NCBI RefSeq assembly: GCF_964355755.1
Contig: NC_092673.1
Span: forward strand, 1,989,001-2,053,000
DNA: 64,000 bases
Origin: Antedon mediterranea
Taxonomy: Eukaryota > Echinodermata > Crinoidea > Comatulida > Antedonidae
Direction of reading: 5' to 3'
Position numbers and translations under genes: made by a program. Shown piece by piece: positions 12,701-25,900 of the stretch; the first letter of the stretch is position 1; each line of letters starts with the position of its first letter. Under the pieces are notes generated by a model, which was not told the DNA's origin, searched no databases, and saw only the letters and a list, made by a program, of their open reading frames with translations.

Positions 12701-15700
12701 ATATTAAAACTCTCCTTAAATATAAACTGTTTCTTACATGTTTTTTCTCAAGTTTTTCAAGTGCAGTTTGTGACCCTTTCGCAATAATAGCTTCTTTTTC
12801 TTCCTCTTGGTTTTTCCTTAAATTCTCAACATAAATTTCTCGCTTTGCTAGCTTTCCTTCAAGACTGAAAATATTAGATAATTAATTAATGTATGGTTCG
12901 CTAAACATTGTGCCCTAAAGGCAAATATTTTGTAATGTTACTTTTTAGTACTGTATTTGAGTCATATTCTTTATGCTTTTGACTTGCAGTGTTTTGGCAG
13001 ATCATATCTTTATGATGTTTGCTGTGCCCATGTTTTGGCAGATCCTATCTTTATGATGTTTGCTGTGACTATGTTTTGGCAGATCCTATCTTTATGATGT
13101 TTGCTGTGACCATGTTTTGGCAGGTCATATCTTTATGATGTTTACTGTGACCATGTTTTGGCAGATCCTAGGTGGTCCAATAACATAATATGCATAATTC
13201 TTGAATTTCTTTTCTTACATTTTCTACTTTTTTTCTAATATTTTGTTTTTAAATATTGATATATAACATTGACTAGAACCTACATCTTTTGTTGTTTAAG
13301 ACGGGCTATTTGCATTTGGTTGTTGATGGCTGCCATATTCAGAGCATGCTGTTTCAATATCTGGTTCCGGGCTCTGAAAAAGACAACACACTCATTATGA
13401 TACGCCTTTTATCCCCAAATAATTCCCTATTCTGTCTTTCTCACTCTCATCAAACAATACTCCTCCTCTCCCTTTTACAATTAATTCCCTTCCCTGTTCT
13501 TACTCTTCGTCCAAACCACTTTGAGACTCAAGTAGCTTATGAACTGTTCTGTCTTGTTGTTTTTCTAACTGCTGTTGTTCCACTTCTACTCGTTCCTGCT
13601 CTTCCATCCATTGTGCTTTCTTATTTGCAATCTTCTCTTGTATTCGTTCTAATTGCCTCTTCTTTTCATCCTTATTCTTTTCTAGAAAAATTGAAAATCC
13701 AAATTTGTTATTTACACAAACACACATTTTCCAGACCAATTTATATCTTCACGTTTTTATTCAGAACAGACTTAACAGAAAATGTTTTCATTTCATACCA
13801 TATTACCTTCCAAGTTCTTCATATTTTTCGAATGTTTCTTCATCAGCTTATTAACCTGTTCATTTGTCAATCTTGCCTGATCTGCAAGCGTCTCATAAAA
13901 TGAATTTTCTTGCTCTTCAATCGATTCTTCGCAACTTTCTTCCAGTTTCTAAAATGATATGTTTTTATCAATAGATATTGTTAATACAGTATTATTGTTC
14001 CATTTTAAAATATAAACTTAAATTATTCTTTTATGATTGAAAACAATGTTGACATACTTTCCTCAGAATACTGATTTTTTCAGCTTCATTGTAGTCCAGT
14101 TCTGCAACATAATCATTGCGTTCATTTCTTTGTTCTTCCAATAATTCATGATATCCCTGAAACGATTTCAATACAAGTTAGAATGGTACCATCTACAGTA
14201 TAATCAATGAGGCTACCTGCACGGTCAAACTGCCCATTAGAAAATAAATTTTCAGTTACTAAAATGCTAAAGTTAAAGCACCTACCACTACAAAGTCTTT
14301 GGCTTTGCCATGGCTTGTATCCTTCATCAATTCTCTTTCCTCAGCTTTCTGTTTTTTCTTCAGCTTCTCCATTTTATGAAGTCTTAACTTCTCAAGTTTG
14401 CTTGATAATTCCTTTGTTTGTCTGATTACCTCTAAGTAACGGATTTAGATTATTAAGAACTTAGATACACATAAATTTAATTTTATTGCCTAATCTCTCT
14501 ATATGTATCCAGTACTTCCTGCGTGATCTAATATTCAGTTTGCTTGCTTCTTGTAAATTAAACACTTTTTTTAACTTCCTGAATAATAATGTTATAGCCA
14601 TGGAAACCTTTAAACAATATTGTATTATTGTAAATATTATTATCACTTACCAGCTTGGTGATTTTCTTGTACTCGATTTAGGTCCGCTTCATATTGTTTC
14701 AATATACTGTACAAATTAAGTTAAATATATATGTCATTTATAATGGTTTTTTTTGGTGACAGCCATGTTGATAGAGGTAATAATATTAACATCTGCAATG
14801 CTAACCTAATGTTAGATCAAGACATTATTACTTCTATATTTCATAATAGTAAGCTTTTGTTTCAGGCAGACAAAAGAAACGGTAACTAAACAAGCCATAA
14901 TGAGTGGATTTATTCTGTCGACATTTGACAACTGTTACAATCAGTTTAAAACTGTTACGTTCAGTTTAAGTACTGTTACGTTCAGTTTAAGTACTCTACT
15001 CCTCTATCGTCTACCATCCCAAACTGAAGCTGACTATTTTTTAAACTTACCTTTCCTTTTGACTGTCTGTTAAGTGACTTTCGTCCGATAATGAAGTCAA
15101 CACTGTCCTTTGGTGTTCAATTCTCTTTACTTTTCTTTGTACTTCTCTTTCATTGAAGTTCCTATACTGGCTTGCAAGTCCTTGTCTATTTGCAAGTCTT
15201 TCTTGAAGAATCTATAACAGTCAAGATTCAAGACATTTTATTGGTCCACTTTAAAATAGTAATTTATTTTTCTTGGCATAATTAAGACAATAAATAATAA
15301 TACTTTTTATAGGCCTATGTTAAAATACTGTTAATAAACTATTAAAAATGCAGAATGCAAAAACTTAGGCCATACTGGTCATGGATGAGTTCTTGACAAT
15401 TTTTACAATAAGTTGATTGTAATTTGTTTTACTTAAATATTACAAGTAATAGTAAACAAACTTTGTAAGAATCTTTAAATGAGTAGTAAAGTCAAAAAGT
15501 AAAAATAATACTAACTGAGGCTTGACGAGCCCATTCCCTGCCCAAAGATCTTTCCACTTCAGCCATGTTTTCTGACAGCTTTTCCATTAATGCATTTACC
15601 TAGAATATAAATATAGAATAATAACTGGTTACTGGTTGTGGTCTGTGGTACTAATGTATTATCTGCTTGGTTGTGGTCTGTGGTACTAATTTATTATCTG

Positions 15701-18665
15701 CTTGTAATCGTGTATTTCACTATTTCAATTCTCTGAGTTTCTAAAGTAGTTTATTAGGTCAATTTCATATAAATAAATTCTTGTATGTTCGTTAAATTAA
15801 TAAATGTGGTGAATTTTGTCTCAGCATTGATGTTCAGTTTTGACATAAATTTAATCAAGTTATAGCATTACCTCATCCTCGGATAAATCTGAGCTTTTTT
15901 CAAGTTCATCCTTGATTTTAAGTTGATATTCCTGAAATTTCATATCCTGCAGAAAAATAATATAAATTTACATATTTTTATTGTAAAATTATTACAACAG
16001 AATTCTTTTAGAATAGGGACAGAAGATCCTAAAGATTTACTCTTTGTGATTTTAACTTTGCAAGACCAAGGAAGGTGAGTGTACCAGCTTTGTTCCCACT
16101 AGGACGCAAGACATACACTCAATACAAGTAATTTGACCAATCACAATTGAAGTATCATCTGAACTCTCTATTGTGATTGGTTAAATTACTTGCATTGCAT
16201 GTGTGAAGTAATCTTTATCAGCATCTGCTCATCTTTTCTATGCTTCCTTGAACTCATTTATTCATTCGTCTTTGTTTCCTTCAAATACTTACCAATGTTC
16301 TGGCACCTTCTCTTCTGATTTCTTCCACCGCTTCCTCCACTTCAACTGGATCTCTCTTTGATTTGCCATTGGCAATGATGTGCTCTGCAGCTACTAGTTG
16401 TTCTGCTTCAATGCTTACAAACACATTTTTGAAATCCTGTTTCCAATTAAAATTGTTGATGTAATGATGAAATAAAAGTGTTCTTTCATTTGAGATACCC
16501 TAATAAGGAAACACCACCCCAAATAACGAAAAAATACATAAGAATATGTGGCAGTTGATGTTGAACAGGAACCCAAAATAAAGGTATTGGCAACATTTGA
16601 GCTAGGGAAAAACAATTTTTGTTTAAATACAAACCTGTTCATATTGGTTAGCAAATTCTATGCTGAAATCCTTTTCCAGATGACCTTTACTTGCAAATTT
16701 TAACAGAAATATTTTGAGCAGTTGTAGGAATGACTAAAAAAAACAATGACAGTTTAAAGCCAACACTAAATCAACATGAAAGTTCAGGCCCAAAACCATT
16801 CTAAAGTATTAAGTATGTGCAAGTACTGTGTCTTGCATGTAAGGCAGTATGTAATTTCATTTTTTTTCCAATTTCCAGGTAGAAAGCGATGGTATGTCAA
16901 TATAAGTGTAATCTAACATACATTTATTTTCTCCTGTTGCAATTCTCTTTCCAATAAGTTAACTTCTTTTATGTCTTGCAGTATCAATGTTCGTTCTGTT
17001 GCTTCTCTGTTTAAAACAAATGAAATATTTAAGGCTGAAAAACATGTTCATATTCACAATGGCTGATAGTGTTCAGAATATACAGTTTGTTTCCTATAGC
17101 TTGCTGTAGGGAGAGGTTAAAAACTAAGCAAAGATGCTTTAAATATTTAGTTTAGTTTATTAATATAAAATATGATGATCTGTTGGGGTGGGTAGTGCTG
17201 GCTACAGCCCTGGTGTTTTGACTAAGCCTTTGGCTGAGATGCAAAGGATGCATACACATGCCTTGGGAAATCCTTTTGGAGCGCAATTTCTGAAGAGAAG
17301 GTGAAGTATCAGGTAAAATCAACTTTCAAAGTTGTTTCCTTTCATAAATAATGCATATTTTACGTTAGTGAAATTAATTATTTTCATCAATTTAAACCAT
17401 TAAAGCCTGTTTTGCAGGTAATGAGTTGTTATTCTGAGTAAAAACTATGCAAAAAAAGGGGAGTAATCCATATTTCTTGATTTTGTTACCTTGTTTTGTT
17501 AGCAATTGCTGTAATTAAACTGTCACTGTTGCTCTTGTCATTCTGTGAATCTTCATCAAAATTCTCCATCTTATTATCATCTTCCTCATCACTGTCGGTT
17601 CTTTTTCTTGTTTTCTCAGACGAATTGTCGCTTTCTTCATTGTCAATTTTCATCAATGGAATCTACAAAGAAGCCATGTTGTTTTTTAATTTTTTATATT
17701 TTTTAGAATGAATAAAAGTGGGCTACAACCACAAAAAAGATATAAAAAAAAGCCATTCTAATTTACAAAACATGCATGTATGTATTTACAGAGAGCACCA
17801 GCATCAGAGACTGTTTGTGCTCCAAGTAAATATAATACAGCAAAGATGTGATAAGTATTTTCTTACTTAACTTTTGATTACTCCCAGTATTAACAATTCT
17901 TAATAATAATATAATTTATTTGTTTAAATTGCAGATGCATGTTTGACTTACTTTGTCATAGTCCAGGTGTCTGACCGTATTCGATGTCACCTCTGAAGAT
18001 CTATAAGTTGTCGATTGTTCCATCATTACTGCATTTGACGACTTTTGAACCTGTTGAAGAAAATAAAAGTAGACAATGATACATAAAAATACAATTATTA
18101 ATACTATGAAATGAATTCCCTGTGAGATAGTTAAAACCTCCATCAGGAGATGCCTTCAAAGCCAGCAATGTGTCCCTGTGACATCCCACCCCAACCTCCA
18201 TCAGGAGATGCCTTCAAAGCCAGCAATGTGTCCCTGTGACATCCCACCCCAACCTCCATCAGGAGATGCCTTCAAAGCCAGCAATGTGTCCCTGTGACAT
18301 CCCACACCAACCGCTGAATAGGACTAGTGTCCTAAGGAGGATTCTACTGTATTTTTACACTGTATTAAACTCTGTCTACACTATAAAACTAGTTTGACAA
18401 AAAAAGTGTGATGTGCCCAAATATGGTAATGATATAACATCATGTCCATATATGGGCACATCACATTTTGATAGTGTAGGCAGAGCTTTATAAATAAAAG
18501 AGTAATTACCCTATCTTTAGCAAGTTCCTTAAAGAAGCATCGTAAACATAGAAGAGCAATTATGACCCCAATGATGAGACCAAGTAAAGACGCAAGCACT
18601 ATTTCTGTAGCGTTAACTACCCAGCCACCATCCTCAAATACAACTTCAACTGGTGTACAACTCAT
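9741..18665 (-). CDS. EVC: EVC ciliary complex subunit, complete CDS
   Basis: EVC and EVC2 form a type I membrane complex at the cilium base that promotes Hedgehog signalling through Smoothened. Minus-strand exons: 18665-18510, 18050-17952, 17662-17490, 17006-16922, 16733-16635, 16436-16293, 15946-15872, 15599-15516, 15211-15051, 14706-14651, 14431-14286, 14156-14058, 13948-13807, 13681-13504, 13373-13284, 12864-12738, 12507-12298, 12107-11932, 11638-11579, 10986-10836, 10290-10200, 9916-9741. They total 2778 nt (925 residues; human EVC is about 990) with every junction in frame. The N-terminus MSCTPVEVVFEDGG precedes one membrane helix (about residues 22-44, IVLASLLGLIIGVIIALLCL). An acidic Ser-rich linker, long charged coiled coils and a lysine-rich/acidic tail (KPKKKGKKKKK...EDEEDDF) follow. 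The divergent partner at 19979 is EVC2, which clinches the call over a generic coiled-coil protein. An acceptor at 18678 implies a spliced leader exon. Confidence 0.93.
11347..11525. mobile_element. Family A MITE with internal 21-bp expansion
   Basis: Starts AAGCTCTGTCTACACTATCA and ends AGACAGAGCTT. Unlike its siblings, the phrase CATATCACTACCATATTTTGG is repeated about four times at 11425-11505, so the element has grown by tandem duplication. Lies in an EVC intron. Confidence 0.8.
12990..13170. repeat. Tandem repeat, 41-bp period, about 4.3 copies
   Basis: GTTTTGGCAG starts at 12991, 13032, 13073, 13114 and 13155. Units read 'gttttggcagatcctatctt...gatgtttgctgtgaccat' with few changes. In an EVC intron. 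Confidence 0.9.
18137..18311. repeat. Tandem repeat, 58-bp period, 3 copies
   Basis: CCTCCATCAGGAGATGCC starts at 18137, 18195 and 18253. The three units are almost identical, which implies recent expansion. It lies in the first coding intron of EVC. Confidence 0.92.
18366..18489. mobile_element. Family A MITE
   Basis: Begins AAACTCTGTCTACACTATAA and ends TGATAGTGTAGGCAGAGCTT, with the typical core 'gtgatgtgcccaaatatggtaa...tatatgggcacatcacat'. Only about 20 bases from the donor of EVC coding exon 1. Confidence 0.85.
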
Positions 18666-19061
18666 TTTTCAATTCACCTGTTTCAATAAGAGGTTGAAAT
18701 ATTAAAAAAGATATACAAATTCAAATGAAATGCTACAATTAATAATTGAACAATAACCAATTTCTTAATAATTGATTCAATATAAAAAAAGAATACTCTT
18801 ATTATAGAAAATATTAAAGGCATGTTAGTAAAGTATATTATTTAAGTATAATATTAATACAGTAATTCAATATACAATAATAGGAATTGTATTTATCAAC
18901 ACATGGTTGAAGGTTTGAAAATTGAAACGTATAGACAATGAGCTTTAAAATTGAATATGGTATTTATTGTACCAACCCGCTTGTTATAAGATGCCTAGTA
19001 CTGTATACTATTTGATAATGTTGTAGGGGGATCCCCTGATTGTACTATAGATAGGTGTATA

Positions 19062-19251
19062 TGTTATGCGCAATTTGAACGATTTGCGCAATTTGAAATT
19101 GCGCAAAAAAATCCTTGCGCAATTTGAAATTGCGCAAAGAATTCTTGCGCAATTTAAAATTGCGCAAGGATTTTTTTGCGCAATTTCAAATTGCGCAAGG
19201 ATTTTTTTGCGCAATTTCAAATTGCGCAAATCGTTCAAATCGCGCATAACA
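19062..19251. mobile_element. GCGCAA palindrome element, short form
   Basis: Ends TGTTATGCGCAATTTGAACG and CGTTCAAATCGCGCATAACA are inverted repeats. The interior consists of repeated GCGCAATTTGAAATTGCGCA palindromes separated by A/T runs. TATA directly flanks both ends (19058-19061 and 19252-19255), a likely 4-base target duplication. It lies in the EVC leader intron. Open frames across it in both strands are palindrome artefacts. A longer sibling is at 45287-46086. Confidence 0.8.
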
Positions 19252-19360
19252 TATACAACCATAGAGATATTATAGATATCTCTATGATACAACTGATAGG
19301 TGTGCCAGGCTGCTGGAATAAAGCCTAATTTCACATAGTTATCCTCTCTAACAACTATGT

Positions 19361-19370
19361 AATACTTACT
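19361..19370 (-). other. Splice donor of EVC non-coding leader exon
   Basis: Read on the minus strand, AA|GTAAGTATT is a near-ideal donor. The matching acceptor (ACAG|GTGAATTG) is 12 bases upstream of the EVC ATG at 18665. The leader exon would end at 19370 and start within roughly 100 bases of the X-box. Confidence 0.55.
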
Positions 19371-19481
19371 TAAATCACTGAGATTCCAAATGTGATGTAG
19401 CTCTCAAAAACAATGATTTTAAGTAATTACTGACATCTAGAATCAGTGTGCAGTGAAGCAATCAATTATTATTGTTTACCG

Positions 19482-19495
19482 GTTACCAAGGTGAT
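19482..19495. promoter_or_regulatory. Candidate RFX X-box
   Basis: GTTACCAAGGTGAT fits the ciliary X-box pattern RYYNYY-NN-RRNRRY and differs from the strict RYYNYYATRRNRAC form at the spacer (AA for AT) and the final base. RFX factors drive ciliary genes through such sites close to the transcription start. This one lies between two genes of the same ciliary complex, about 110 bases upstream of the EVC leader donor. Identity of the motif is seen; function is inferred. Confidence 0.5.
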
Positions 19496-19978
19496 AACCT
19501 GGTATACAGCTTTTGTGTTCACCGAGTCAATGCTGGTTTATTGTTATGGAATCATGTTTGTTTTTGTCTGTATACAACTACTGTATGGTAATTAGGTTGA
19601 TAATATGAACAAATCAGGTAGATATAATAGACATTTTATTTTTCATATTAAACCAATATAATTTTAGGTTTTCAATCATTTGTAGAGTGTCTAATAAGTA
19701 GTAGCTAGGCTAGGCCTAGGACTGTGAGTGTGTGTGTGGTGGTGGTGGTAAATAAGCATGGACTAAATCAGGTGTACAGTGTGATGCTTTCGTAATTCTG
19801 TTGGGCCTAAACTATGATAGAAGGTGAAAATTAAACCATTTACCTATGTTTTATGCACATCTTTTCATTTCAGTTTAATGATGATTTTTTCATTAGCATG
19901 TAGTTTCCCTGGCATAAATAACCACCCACCCACTCTCTACTAATGAATAATTTCTATCATTTCTTTTCAGGAGCAACC

Positions 19979-22900
19979 ATGAAGATTTCTGAAGGCATGG
20001 TCAACAAAGCTGTCCTTGTGTTGGTAGTGATGATGCTGGCTGTGTATAGCCCGTGTCTTGGCGACTTAAGTATCCTGAGTACGTCCATAACTCCAGTCAT
20101 CACAAGCAATGGATACCCGTCATTATTACTTGGAAGTCAAGTTAATCTTAACATCAACATCACTTTTACTTCCAATATTTCTTATAATTGCTTGCTCCTA
20201 ATCGATGTTGATGAAAACTTTTTATTTTTACACGAAACCTCTCAAAACAATCTTACCATCATTCACGAAGGCATTACGCCAGAACAGACTATTATCGTTA
20301 CAAACGGATCAAATCTTAAAATAGATTTCGGAGATGTGCTAAGTGAGGACATTCTCAATACAATATTCATAACAGTTCCAATAACTTTAAATAAACCAGC
20401 TAGTTTTGGTGACTTGCTAAACATCACTACCTCAGTATCTACCCAACTACTTGGCGTGTACGAAGAACTCCGTTCCCAGGAGACTATACACTTTCTCGGC
20501 CCCGAGGTTAATTCAAATTTTAATTGGAACAATGAGAATATCATCATAAATTCTTATATACAAGCTGTAATTTCTTTGAAGATTGCAGCAAATTCAGAAC
20601 TGAAAGACATCCAAGTTACTCAAGGTAAGTTTTGAATTCAATTAACACTGAATTTTCATCGAATACAATTTGACATTTTTGATTTGTGATTGAATACTCG
20701 ATAACGTCCATTTATTATTTATTTAACATGCAGTATTTCTAATGATTTCCTCAATAAACAAAAGCACAAGTTTGGAATGTTATGGTAACGCTATCTTTAC
20801 ATTAGACAAATAATCAGTGAACTTATAATTTACTTCTATAAAAGAATTGATCAAATGGAACAAATAGAATCAAGGCAATCTAACAACAAGATGCTGAGCT
20901 CCGGAGATCAAAGTGTTTATATGTAACTGCGACACGACCAGCTCCAGAATATAATACTGTACTGTTGGTACTTGATGCAGCTAGACATGAACTCGAACAG
21001 TCCTTCGATCTTAAAGATCAAAGGACTGTTCAAGTTCCTATCTTGACAAGCTCAGCATCCTGTTGTTAGATTTCCTTGATGGAACAATTGGTACACTTTC
21101 CTTTTTTCAATAACATTGACATTTTACTTTTTCAGATTTTTCAAGCAACGATTTAAGTTCTCTACCAGTGACATACATACAATGCTTAGGCTTGCCTATC
21201 ACTGGCAACATCACTTTCAGTAATTCCTCCAATGCCAACATCACGCAATTTGATTCAACAATGGTGTCGTCATCGCATCAGCTAATTCGTGCAAAGCGGC
21301 AAGTTTCTACCTCATCATTGTCTTCTAATGTTCTCAGTTGGAATATTGGTGACATTAGCAATGATGGAAATACAGAGGCTGTATTGGAGCTTCAGGTATC
21401 TATGTTATTTTCTTCTATCATTCTCAACCAATATTTTTGACAACACGTTTTTTTGGAGAGACACGCCCTTTGGCGATAGTTGTCTTTGACAGCTCTTGTC
21501 TCTCCTCGGTGCTCCCATTTTTATGTTTCACTGAAGGGAATAAATATAATAAATCCTGCTGTAACTATCCCTCGCGCTTAGTTCCATCTTGTGTGCTGAG
21601 GAAATTGTGCTGATTTTAATTAAACTGTGCACTTGGAAATAGTAAATATTTCTAGGGTTGGAAATATAATGGATGATATATCAAATCAAGTATGTGTTTC
21701 TTTTTAGGCGTTTGCAATGACAAGAATGAATTTTTTTCTTTTGTAGACACTTCATGCAACACCCTATTGACACTCGTTCTTGCCAGTGAACACACTATTT
21801 CTTGTATTGCTAGAATATTAATTATTTCAACTCCTAAATCTTGCAGATTTCCTTTACATTTGGTGATGTACCAGATGCCACAGCTACAGACTCTATTCTG
21901 CATTCACTCTCTTTGAATTTAAATGGCGGCACGATCTCTTTGACATCAAGCAACCTAGTAGTGTCTATTCCTCAATTAAATATCACTAAAACGATCCAAA
22001 TTGTAAGTGAAACATATAAATTACCATAGGTTCTTGTTTACTTGGCAACATATTTTTCAATCCATGCAATAGGTGAGGTGAGTCTCGTGTTCATTCTGAA
22101 CGTAGGGGAATGAGCTGTTAGGAGCTCATTTTACTAAGCCTCGGTAGGGTGGTGGTCAGTTCCTTTCTGTGCCACCTTATCCTCCCTAGTATTTTCAACC
22201 AGGTACTTATTTACAGCTGAGTGGACTGGGCAGATTTATTCCTTGCATTCCGATCTAATATGTCTTCTACTCTGGGTTAATCTGAAGATTCCCTGTTTTG
22301 TTGTTTTATTTGAGAAATGGTTTTCCGACTACTTGGCCATCCTTTTGTATACAAAACATTAGATGGAACGTTTATTTACTATTGTAACTAACTATTTTAG
22401 TGGCTACATTTTTCCAGCTCAGGCGCTTATATAGCAATGTTGTTGTTTTTTAAATGCATACAGGTCGGTGAGGAAGACATTGACGGAGATAAAATTGACG
22501 TTTTACGGTTTACCATTGAGGTATCCCATGATGCAGTGTCTTCAAATTCAGAGGCATTTGAGGTTTATGTTGAAGATTATGTTGAAGGTTTTGTGGTTGA
22601 ATATTTTGATGAACTGGTACCAGTGATTTCAACACCTGGCCTAGCAATAACCAAGTCCAAAATCTCATACACGTTGAGTTCATTGAACTGTAAGTGTAAT
22701 ACATAGTTTTAACTTTAGGCTTGGTTCCCATTGGACACAACTGAAGCAACTATTCAGATAACCTTACATTATTACGGGAACCAAGCTGATATGTATGAAA
22801 TCGACATTAATGCAAATGTTGTATTGTAAAATTGTTTGTAGTTAAATCAAGCGTGTGGCCAGAATTGTTATCTTGTCCTTCAGAAAAAAGGGCCTACACC

Positions 22901-25900
22901 CCCCCCCCCCTCCCTTTCCAATATACGCCTATCTTTTAACATGGTTTTCTTTCAGTTGGTGACAGCAAAACTCTTTCATATAAAGCCTACTTTAATGACG
23001 ATACCTTACAAAATACTGAACAAGAACTGCACTTGCCAGCCACTTTGCAATGGCAGACACTCTCACAACCAACGCCTTCAGTAAGTTGTGTTATTCGTGC
23101 AATTAACCCTATCGTCACGCCATAGAAAATAGATTCTCGTCAGCCACCCATGATCAAAATTTTACCTGCATCACAAAAGTTCATAAAATGTCTGGTAAAG
23201 TTTTCAATTAGCCTGGGAACATTTTCATTTAAAAAACATGATTAACTTCTATTAATTTGAATTTGGCTTTATACTTTTATTAATAAGGTAGTTTTGTGTA
23301 GCATTATTTTACACCGGATACAGTATGTAGTAGTAGTAGTAGTTTAATTGTGTTTTTATATTCAGTTTCCAGGTACTAATTATGGACCAGTTGAAGACAG
23401 TGTTTGTGTAAAAATGTCTGTATCTTACGATAACTCAAGCAATGTGACTAAACATGGACTTGCCGCTCTTGGGTTCTTTGTGTGTGTACTGATTGCCATC
23501 ATTATTGTCCTTATTGTCGCCGTTGTTTGTATACGGTGCTTTCACAGAGGACCGTATTCGTTGGTTCAACCAATAGGTGCAGGGAAGAGACGAGGGTTAC
23601 TGATAAATGATAACAACATGTCTGGTAATTCAGTAACTGCATCTTACGAACAATCATCGTAAGTTTTTTGATATAGTAGTAACAATTACTACTTTTATCA
23701 TTTTTTTCCATATGTATCCAACAATAAGTAACTTGCTAATAACAGGATGGATAAACTATTTTATAATTTATCGTGTTTATAAACTAAGTCTCATTTAAGG
23801 CATAAGGAGTCATATATGGAGGTATATGTTATACCTCCATGGAGGAATTTAAACAATTACTAACCTTGTCTGGGTTTAGCTAAGCTTGGTTCCATTGTGA
23901 GTCTCAAAACAAAATGTTTCAGTTTGCCAAGTTGTGAGATAATGCCATGATTTTAATTTGAAAAGTCTCTAATTGGATTTAGTGTTTGCATTCTTTAAAT
24001 TAATATTCATCTTTTTAGGTTGGTACAAGTGGATGATAGTATTGTACTCATCTTAATGCTTAAGCAGAGTTCTCAGAAATATTCAGAATTTGACAAGTAA
24101 GTGTTGTGTGTTGTGTGTTAAGCTCTGTCTAAACTTCGGAGATCTGCATATAACACATTTCTATCTTAATTTTTTTATTTTAGTTTGGATATTTTGACAA
24201 CAATTGTTCTTGATATTGGGTTTGAGGAGAAGAGATTAGAAGCAATGACAATGTCTGTGGAATTACTTATTCAACAGTGGACAGAGAAGAAGCTTATACC
24301 AAGTGACATTAGTAATAAGATAATCAAAAAGTTTCACAGAAGTTTAAAGGATTTAACAAAAGAACTCAATGATAAATTTAGACGTGACTCTCAGATGCTT
24401 AGAAAACAACTGATTGCTATGAATAATGTAAGTAATGGTTTTTACTAATATTTTTATTTTATTTCCACTATGAATGTTAAGCTCTGTCTACACTATCAAA
24501 CATTATGTGACAACAAAATGTGATGTACCCATATATGGACATGATGATGTCATATCACTACCATATTTGAGCACATCACACTTTTTTGTCAAACTAGTTT
24601 GATAGCAGAAATTTCCAAAAATCTTAAATCCTTCCTCCACTTTCTGACGTTTCTGATGTACACACTAAATATCTTCATTATCTTCAAAAATGTTTATTTC
24701 TCTGTAAATTTCTTCATAGATAAAGTTAAATGAGTTGCAGAAAAAGCATGTGATGGAATATAAAGAAACGGAAGAAGAAACAAAGTTTATGAATGAAGAA
24801 GATAAGAAAAGTGAGATATTGAATCTGTTACAGCAACAGCATGAAGCAGAGACGGCAAACTTAGCATCAATACTTAAATTTCAACAGGATGAACAACAAG
24901 AAATATTAAGAAAGGTACAACATTTTTATTTGTTTAATTTTTATTTCATAGGTATCCAACAGCGAGAACTCGCCAGTTACAGGATGGATATTTTATAATT
25001 TATCGTGCTTATAAATTAAGTCTCATTTGAGGCTTAGGGAGTGGAGTTGAAAGAGTCTTGAGTTACAACCCTGAAAATAGGTCAGAATTGAACCCCAGAC
25101 TTTGGGATTGGTACATGTGAACAAATTTGTCGTCTGGATTCAGGATTAGTTTACCGGTTAAAACTCTTTATTAAAAACAGTAAATTATTATTGACAGGAA
25201 TATGCAATTAAGAAAAGAATCCGAATCAAGTCTATTCAGCAAGAACACCTAGATCAGGTGATTCTTCAAGGGAAGTTGGAGGAAGATCAAGCCAGAGAGT
25301 TGATTTCAGACCATTGGCACAATATGGCTGTATTGGAGAAAAGAATGGATGAAGATATTTCAAAACAACGCATGCTTCTTGAAGAAAAACTGGAGAGACA
25401 TAGAGCTCTGGCTGACAGAAATGTAAGTTAAAAAAAAACTCTGTCAAATGTGCCCTTACCTTATCTTTAATTAAGAGAGACATACAGCTTCAACTTGCTA
25501 AAATGAAAGAGCTTGATTATGTCATTTTGAACTCTTTACATTAACTTTAAAAAAAGTCATTCTTTACCTCTTTTACACTGCCCAGCTGAAACCAAACACA
25601 CGTCCCTATATCTGATCCCATAACTGCCATACTCTTTATAAACATTAGGACTGGGTTGAATTATTATATTAAATTATTATGAACAGATTTCCCAAGAGGA
25701 ACACCACAAGGAGATTCTGAACACCATGGTGAAGCAGACAATTGGAGGACTAGAGCAGCTACAAGAAGCTGACCAACTAACTGAAGGGCAATTTAATCAG
25801 TATGTAGAGAAGTTACAAAAAGAGGTAGTTGTTGCCAAGCAAAAATATGAACAGGACAAGACAAAGCAAGAAGAACAATTACACAAGAGATTGACGGCTT

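Larger units (their letters stand above)
18666..19978. promoter_or_regulatory. Divergent EVC / EVC2 promoter region
   Basis: Only 1313 bases separate the two start codons. Both genes appear to have spliced leaders. On the minus strand a strong donor (AA|GTAAGTATT, exon end 19370) and an acceptor (exon start 18677) bracket an EVC leader intron. On the plus strand TTCTTTTCAG at 19961-19970 is an acceptor 8 bases before the EVC2 ATG. Transcription start sites should therefore lie around 19370-19900, with the X-box near the middle. The interval also holds a 190-bp GCGCAA palindrome element and a short TG/GGT-rich run at about 19727-19750. No further gene. Confidence 0.7.

Noticed and set aside
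13289-13903. 204-codon open frame on the plus strand
   Set aside because: It is the antisense of three EVC exons (13284-13373, 13504-13681, 13807-13948) and intervening introns; the minus strand splices perfectly.
19008-19334. Open frames of about 70-110 codons on both strands with repeated NLKLRK/AQFEIAQ
   Set aside because: They translate the GCGCAATTTGAAATTGCGC palindromes of a transposon; the same text recurs at 45817-46127.
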